From positions 80,773 through 144,772 of the forward strand of contig CABYFB010000004.1 in NCBI GenBank assembly GCA_902518165.1: a stretch of DNA of 64,000 bases. Reading direction: 5' to 3'. The notes beneath the pieces were generated by a model. It ran no database searches and had not been told where the DNA came from. It worked only from the letters and a program-made list of their open reading frames with translations. The DNA comes from an uncultured Pelagibacteraceae bacterium (GTDB taxonomy: Bacteria > Pseudomonadota > Alphaproteobacteria > Pelagibacterales > Pelagibacteraceae). The first letter of the stretch is position 1. Each line of letters starts with the position of its first letter. The position numbers and the translations under genes are program-made. Below are positions 60,149-64,000 of the stretch, piece after piece.

Positions 60149-61306
60149 TTAGTAATCTTTACTAATTATTTGGTCTATCATATTTACCATATCTTTTTTA
60201 TATTTTTCATTTGTTGCAGATTTAGTCTCTAAGACAGAAAAAAATGCAGCAACAACTTTTGTTTTCAAATTTATTCCTAAAAATTGGCCCCCATACCCAG
60301 AGTGACCAATCCAGTTACCGCATTTCATTAATGAATTAACATAACAGACAAATTTATCTTTAGATAATTGAATGTATTTGGGTCCCTCACTATTAATAGT
60401 TTTACTCAAAAAAGTTTTAGAACCAATATTTTTTCCATTTATACCTTTTCCAAACCTAGAAAAAAGTAAACCCATTCTTAAAAAATCTCTTGTAATTAAA
60501 CTTCCGCCTCCAGACATCCACGGTGTTCCAAATCTATCTGTTCCTATATACAATCCTTCTTCAAATCCTGTTGCTTCAACTGTTTCCAACAGCCATTGTC
60601 TTAAACTTTTTTTACTTACTTTTTCTACAATTAGTCCAATAACATCGGTATTAGCTGATTTATAATGCGCCAGATCGGTATAATTTTTTAAATCTCTGCT
60701 TTTTAAAGATTTGATTGAATTTAAATACTGTTCCTGGCTTTGAATGTTTTTGCCTTTAATCGGCAGTCTCCATCCTCCCACAGGCTCATGTAAAAATGAA
60801 GACGAATAAGCTTTTGTATAATCTTCGCTATATAGATTTACAATGTTCATGTCTAAAACGTCTTTTACTTTTGCATTTGCATAACCACTGCCAATTTTTG
60901 GCAAGTAAAATGAAATTTTCTTATTTAAGTTAATTAGTTTTCTGTCTATCAGCTCTCCCACAAATAAATGTATAAACATTTTTGTAATTGACATAATTGT
61001 TTGAGGCTGATTTGTAGAAAAGTCCTTTGCGTACTGCTCGAATAAAATATCCTGATCTTTGCCAACTATTAAAGAGCAAAAAGCTTTATTTTTAGTTACC
61101 TTTTTTACAGAAGATAATTTACCAATTCTCTTATTAATTTTTTTTTTTAATTTTAAAACAAAATCTGATCTAAGGTATATTCCATATCTATTAATTTTAT
61201 ATAAATTTCTAAAACCCAACCTCCTTTTATTTGGGAGATTCCATTGAGCTTTATTATCTTTTCTTGTAACTAATTCTGGATTTTTTTCTGAAATAATTTT
61301 TTTCAA
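60149..61306 (-). CDS. Serine hydrolase of the beta-lactamase/penicillin-binding fold
   Basis: The 385-residue protein has a beta-lactamase-family active site: nucleophile Ser and Lys in MSITKMFIH (SxxK), the Tyr motif in YKSANTDVIGLIVEK and, in place of KTG, HSGYGGQFLG. EEGLYIGTDRFGTPWMSGGG is like esterases and 6-aminohexanoate-dimer hydrolases of this fold (class C). It has no signal peptide and so should be cytoplasmic. The substrate is probably an ester or amide. It converges with the methyltransferase, one base apart. Confidence 0.8.
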   Translation of the reverse strand: MKKIISEKNPELVTRKDNKAQWNLPNKRRLGFRNLYKINRYGIYLRSDFVLKLKKKINKRIGKLSSVKKVTKNKAFCSLIVGKDQDILFEQYAKDFSTNQPQTIMSITKMFIHLFVGELIDRKLINLNKKISFYLPKIGSGYANAKVKDVLDMNIVNLYSEDYTKAYSSSFLHEPVGGWRLPIKGKNIQSQEQYLNSIKSLKSRDLKNYTDLAHYKSANTDVIGLIVEKVSKKSLRQWLLETVEATGFEEGLYIGTDRFGTPWMSGGGSLITRDFLRMGLLFSRFGKGINGKNIGSKTFLSKTINSEGPKYIQLSKDKFVCYVNSLMKCGNWIGHSGYGGQFLGINLKTKVVAAFFSVLETKSATNEKYKKDMVNMIDQIISKDY

Positions 61307-61317
61307 ATTAGTACTTT

Positions 61318-61773
61318 TTATCCAAACTTAAGAGATTTATTTTTCTCGTACTTTTGATGATAGCCTTCTGCTTTACAATAGTTTTTTTCTTTGGAAATTT
61401 TTGTAGTAACTTTTCCATCTAATTTCTCATTCATTTCTTTTAAAATTTTCTCTGCTGTATTTTTTTCATTATCATTATTATAAAATATCTCAGAGCGATA
61501 TTGAATTCCTACATAAGTTCCTTGTCTATTCTTTTGAGTTGAGTCATGGAGTTTAAAAAATAATCTGACCATGTCTTCATAGCTTAAAATATTTTCATCA
61601 TATTGAACTTTGACTACTTCTATGTGACCTGTATCCCCACCACAAACTGCTTTATAAGTAACATTGGGATCATCACCTCCGCAATAACCACATTCGGTAG
61701 ATAATATTCCTTTTATACCATCGTATTTAGTTTCGTCCCAAAAACAACCAATACCACCAATAAAAGTTTTCAT
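61318..61773 (-). CDS. msrA: Peptide-methionine (S)-S-oxide reductase MsrA
   Basis: MsrA reduces methionine-S-sulfoxide. The 151-residue protein has the active-site motif GGIGCFWDETKYDGIKG with its catalytic Cys near residue 10, GHIEVVKVQYDE and STQKNRQGTYVGIQYRS. It is slightly short at the C-terminus, but the motif order is complete. A resolving Cys is available in CGYCGGDD or NYCKAEGYHQ. It is followed 11 bases downstream by the serine hydrolase. Confidence 0.94.
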   Translation of the reverse strand: MKTFIGGIGCFWDETKYDGIKGILSTECGYCGGDDPNVTYKAVCGGDTGHIEVVKVQYDENILSYEDMVRLFFKLHDSTQKNRQGTYVGIQYRSEIFYNNDNEKNTAEKILKEMNEKLDGKVTTKISKEKNYCKAEGYHQKYEKNKSLKFG

Positions 61774-61790
61774 AATTTTACAATATATTA

Positions 61791-62702
61791 TTACTTCAAA
61801 ATTGAAACAGCTTTTATCTCTTCAACTCCTATACCACAACAACCACCAACAATTTTTACACCTTTGCTAAACCATTTTTTTGCAACTTCCAAATAATCAT
61901 TGGGCGAAAAATCATCCACAAACTTCCAATTTGGTTTTTCGTAATAGCCTTTGTTAGGGTATGCACCAATAACTCCATTATAATTTTTTAATGCAGTATC
62001 TAAAGCTGCACTCGTTGTTTTAATATCTGAGTGAGCAATTAAAATTGGCCCCTTATGGAATTTACTAAAATTTTTCAACGATTCTTCTAAATCCTCGTAA
62101 ATTTCAGTTTTATTCTTCACATCATCATAACCAAGTGTAATATTTTTTGTATTCTGATCTATTACACAGGAAATAGAAAGCCAAACAGGTAACTTTATAT
62201 TTGAAGAACACTCAAGCATAGTCTCAACGATTTCTGCTTGAGATGTCATTGCTTCTAAAATTATTAAATCAACACCTTCATTTGATAAAATTTTAATCTG
62301 TTCAGTAAAACTTGGTTTCATATTCTTTGTTCCAAGTTTAAGAAAACTTCCATAACTCGAAACACTTCCTGCTAAACAGACGCTCTTTTTTGAATTATGA
62401 ATTGCTCGTTTTGCAATTTGAACTGCTTGTTTATTTAATAATTCAACTGAGTCTTCATATCCATGTTTTCTAAGAGAAATTGGAGTTGTGGCATAAGTAT
62501 TTGTTGTAATAACATCAGCACCTGCATCAATATAATTTTCATGTATTTCCTGTAGATATTCTGGGCTATCTACCGAACATTTTCCACACCAAAGGTTTTT
62601 ATCCATTTTAGCTCCTTTTTTTTCAAGTTCGGCACCTATACCTCCATCAAGTAAAACAATTTTTCCTTGATCGATTTTTTCTTGAATTAAAGTGTAAGAC
62701 AT
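61791..62702 (-). CDS. Homocysteine S-methyltransferase-family enzyme, copy 2
   Basis: From ATG 62702 the protein has 303 residues with the family motifs IVLLDGGIGAELEKKG, VITTNTYATTPISL, WLSISCVID (zinc Cys) and KIVGGCCGIGVEE (zinc Cys pair). It is a paralogue of the 59164 gene but clearly diverged, and the two lie on opposite strands about 1.6 kb apart. I chose ATG 62702 because it overlaps the stop of the glyoxalase-fold gene (TAATG). The methyl donor is not evident. Confidence 0.87.
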   Translation of the reverse strand: MSYTLIQEKIDQGKIVLLDGGIGAELEKKGAKMDKNLWCGKCSVDSPEYLQEIHENYIDAGADVITTNTYATTPISLRKHGYEDSVELLNKQAVQIAKRAIHNSKKSVCLAGSVSSYGSFLKLGTKNMKPSFTEQIKILSNEGVDLIILEAMTSQAEIVETMLECSSNIKLPVWLSISCVIDQNTKNITLGYDDVKNKTEIYEDLEESLKNFSKFHKGPILIAHSDIKTTSAALDTALKNYNGVIGAYPNKGYYEKPNWKFVDDFSPNDYLEVAKKWFSKGVKIVGGCCGIGVEEIKAVSILK

Positions 62703-63082
62703 TAATTGTTTGTGAAAGCACAAATTTTATTATTATCAAGATCTCGAATATATGAATAGTAAACTCCAGAACCTTCTGGTCTTTCACCTCCAGCTCCTTC
62801 ACTTTTTCCTCCCGCCTTAAGCCCAATCTCATGAAACTTATCAACTATATCTCTAGATGATGTGATAAATGAAACTTGCGTTCCATTTCCATTAGTTGCC
62901 TCTTTCATATTGACAGGTTTGGTTACATAAAACTCTATGGTTCCATCACCATTTTTTTCTGTGTAACCAGCACAAACTTCATCTTTATAATTTCTTTCCA
63001 GATTTAAAACTTTTAAGACTTCATCATAAAAAATTATTGCTTTTTCTAAGTTATTGGTTCCTACCATTACATAACCAAGCAT
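62702..63082 (-). CDS. Glyoxalase/VOC-superfamily protein
   Basis: The 126-residue protein is one vicinal-oxygen-chelate domain: MLGYVMVGTNNLEKAIIFYD at the N-terminus and GVYYSYIRDLDNNKICAF at the C-terminus, the usual two half-motifs. These proteins bind metals and act as lyases, dioxygenases or isomerases, or have no enzyme activity. The function is unknown. It sits one base after the aldehyde dehydrogenase stop and overlaps the methyltransferase start. Confidence 0.88.
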   Translation of the reverse strand: MLGYVMVGTNNLEKAIIFYDEVLKVLNLERNYKDEVCAGYTEKNGDGTIEFYVTKPVNMKEATNGNGTQVSFITSSRDIVDKFHEIGLKAGGKSEGAGGERPEGSGVYYSYIRDLDNNKICAFTNN

Positions 63083-63083
63083 T

Positions 63084-64000
63084 TTAATTTTTCCATTCAG
63101 TAATAGTTTTTACCTCAAGATATTCATGCAATCCCCAAGTTCCACCTTCACGTCCATTTCCAGATTGCCTATAACCACCAAAAGGAGTTCCAGAATCTGC
63201 TGCTTTATGATTTACATATACAATTCCAGACCTTAATTTTTTTGAAACTCTTTTTGCCTTTTCTTTATCCTCTGTTTGTAAATAGTTTCCTAATCCATAT
63301 TCTGTGTCATTTGTAATTTGGATAGCTTCCTCTTCATTTTCAAAAGGAATAATTGACAATACTGGTCCAAATATTTCCTCTTTTGCAATTCTCATATTAT
63401 TATTAACATCAGTGAATACTGTCGGTTTAATAAAATAACCCTTCTTTAAGTCTTCAGGTTTGTCGGGACCACCTGCTACTAAAGTAGCACCTTCTTCAAT
63501 ACCACTATTTATTAAGCTCTGAATTTTATCAAATTGAGTTTTTGAAATTACAGGTCCTATATGATCACCGGCTTTTGAAGCAAGATCAACTTTAATTTTA
63601 TTTGCTTCGTCTGCAGCTTCTTCAACAGCTCTTTTATAAATTGATTTTTCAACAAGCATTCTAGTTGGAGCATCACAGGATTGACCAGAATTACTCATTA
63701 CGTTTCTAATGCCATCTCTAACTGCATCAGGATATGCATCAGCAAAAACAATATTTCCACCTTTACCACCAAGTTCAAGACAAACTCTTTTTATAGTTTC
63801 AGCAGCATTCTTTGTAATTAATTTTCCAGCTCTAGTGGATCCTGTAAATGAAACCATATCAACATCAGGATGTCCTGATAAGTCAGTTCCAACACCAGAC
63901 CCATCGCCATTCACTAGATTAAAGACTCCAGCTGGAAATCCAGCCTCATTTATCATCTCTGCAAATAGCATTCCTGACAATGGTGCAATTTCAGATGGCT
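63084..64000 (-). CDS. Aldehyde dehydrogenase (5' end outside window)
   Basis: About 305 C-terminal residues of an NAD(P)-dependent aldehyde dehydrogenase are visible; the frame is open to the right edge, starting in KPSEIAPLSG-like sequence. Present are FTGSTRAGKLI, the general-base Glu in VCLELGGKGGN, the catalytic Cys in SGQSCDAPTRML and IAKEEIFGPVLSIIPF. The enzyme oxidises aldehydes to acids. Betaine aldehyde would suit this neighbourhood but is not shown. An internal TTG (63980) is not the start. Confidence 0.93.
   Translation of the reverse strand, partial: PSEIAPLSGMLFAEMINEAGFPAGVFNLVNGDGSGVGTDLSGHPDVDMVSFTGSTRAGKLITKNAAETIKRVCLELGGKGGNIVFADAYPDAVRDGIRNVMSNSGQSCDAPTRMLVEKSIYKRAVEEAADEANKIKVDLASKAGDHIGPVISKTQFDKIQSLINSGIEEGATLVAGGPDKPEDLKKGYFIKPTVFTDVNNNMRIAKEEIFGPVLSIIPFENEEEAIQITNDTEYGLGNYLQTEDKEKAKRVSKKLRSGIVYVNHKAADSGTPFGGYRQSGNGREGGTWGLHEYLEVKTITEWKN

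Noticed and set aside
59100..62760. SAM riboswitch near the homocysteine methyltransferases
   Set aside because: Both genes overlap their upstream genes, leaving no leader where a riboswitch could fold.
1..64000. CRISPR arrays, IS elements, phage genes or restriction systems
   Set aside because: No direct repeats with spacers, transposase motifs or terminal inverted repeats were seen; the window is ordinary chromosome.

Overview
The window is dense, AT-rich bacterial DNA (about 30% GC by eye). Arg is mostly AGA, gaps between genes are very short, and many genes overlap by 1-14 bases. The content points to a marine alphaproteobacterium of the SAR11/Pelagibacterales type: osmolyte uptake and breakdown (glycine betaine, carnitine, gamma-butyrobetaine), branched-chain-type ABC transporters, a homodimeric pyruvate dehydrogenase E1 and a small type IV pilus set. 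The lineage is an inference from content and composition; there is no rRNA or other marker gene here, and I found no tRNA, IS element, phage or CRISPR array.

Region 1 (1-12594) is a nearly complete type IV pilus locus. A minus-strand overlapping run encodes pilT, fimT, pilV, pilW and pilX (pilX runs off the left edge). A plus-strand run encodes a fused PilM-PilN, then PilO, PilP, PilQ, PilB and PilC. Two small pilins follow. Between pilC and the pilins, on the minus strand, lie a STAS anti-sigma antagonist and an RsbW/SpoIIAB-like kinase.

Region 2 (12602-17847) holds two paralogous ammonium channels, each fused to a SpoIIE/RsbU-type PP2C phosphatase, with a small secreted HMA-domain protein between them. 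The decayed tail of a third phosphatase copy lies directly after the second. Phosphatase, antagonist and kinase together have the parts of a partner-switching circuit with an ammonium channel as its input. This is the most interesting system in the window.

Region 3 (17920-27987) is mixed metabolism: a DadA-like oxidase, a DMT exporter, a 2-hydroxyacid dehydrogenase, aceE, a histone-deacetylase-like amidohydrolase, msrB, an inverse-autotransporter-like barrel with a secreted partner, a glutaredoxin, a DUF2805 protein and a LysE exporter preceded by a hairpin that covers its Shine-Dalgarno sequence.

Region 4 (28072-41478) contains two complete Liv-type ABC importers. They are joined by azlCD, a secreted pentapeptide-repeat protein, a glutarate 2-hydroxylase (CsiD/GlaH) and a ProC-like reductase in one long co-directional run. 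A terminator separates the first binding protein from its permeases. The second binding protein is on the opposite strand and looks membrane-anchored.

Region 5 (41590-54681) is a quaternary-amine locus: gamma-butyrobetaine dioxygenase, L-carnitine dehydrogenase, dehydrocarnitine cleavage enzyme, a hotdog thioesterase, a CitE-like lyase, a choline-dehydrogenase-like GMC oxidoreductase and a ProXWV-type transporter. Read together, these would convert gamma-butyrobetaine through carnitine to glycine betaine and import such compounds.

Region 6 (54675-64000) carries DMT transporters, an Fe-alcohol dehydrogenase, an amidase, two homocysteine S-methyltransferases, a beta-lactamase-fold hydrolase, msrA, a glyoxalase-fold protein and an aldehyde dehydrogenase cut by the right edge. 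No stretch longer than 300 bases lacks a gene.
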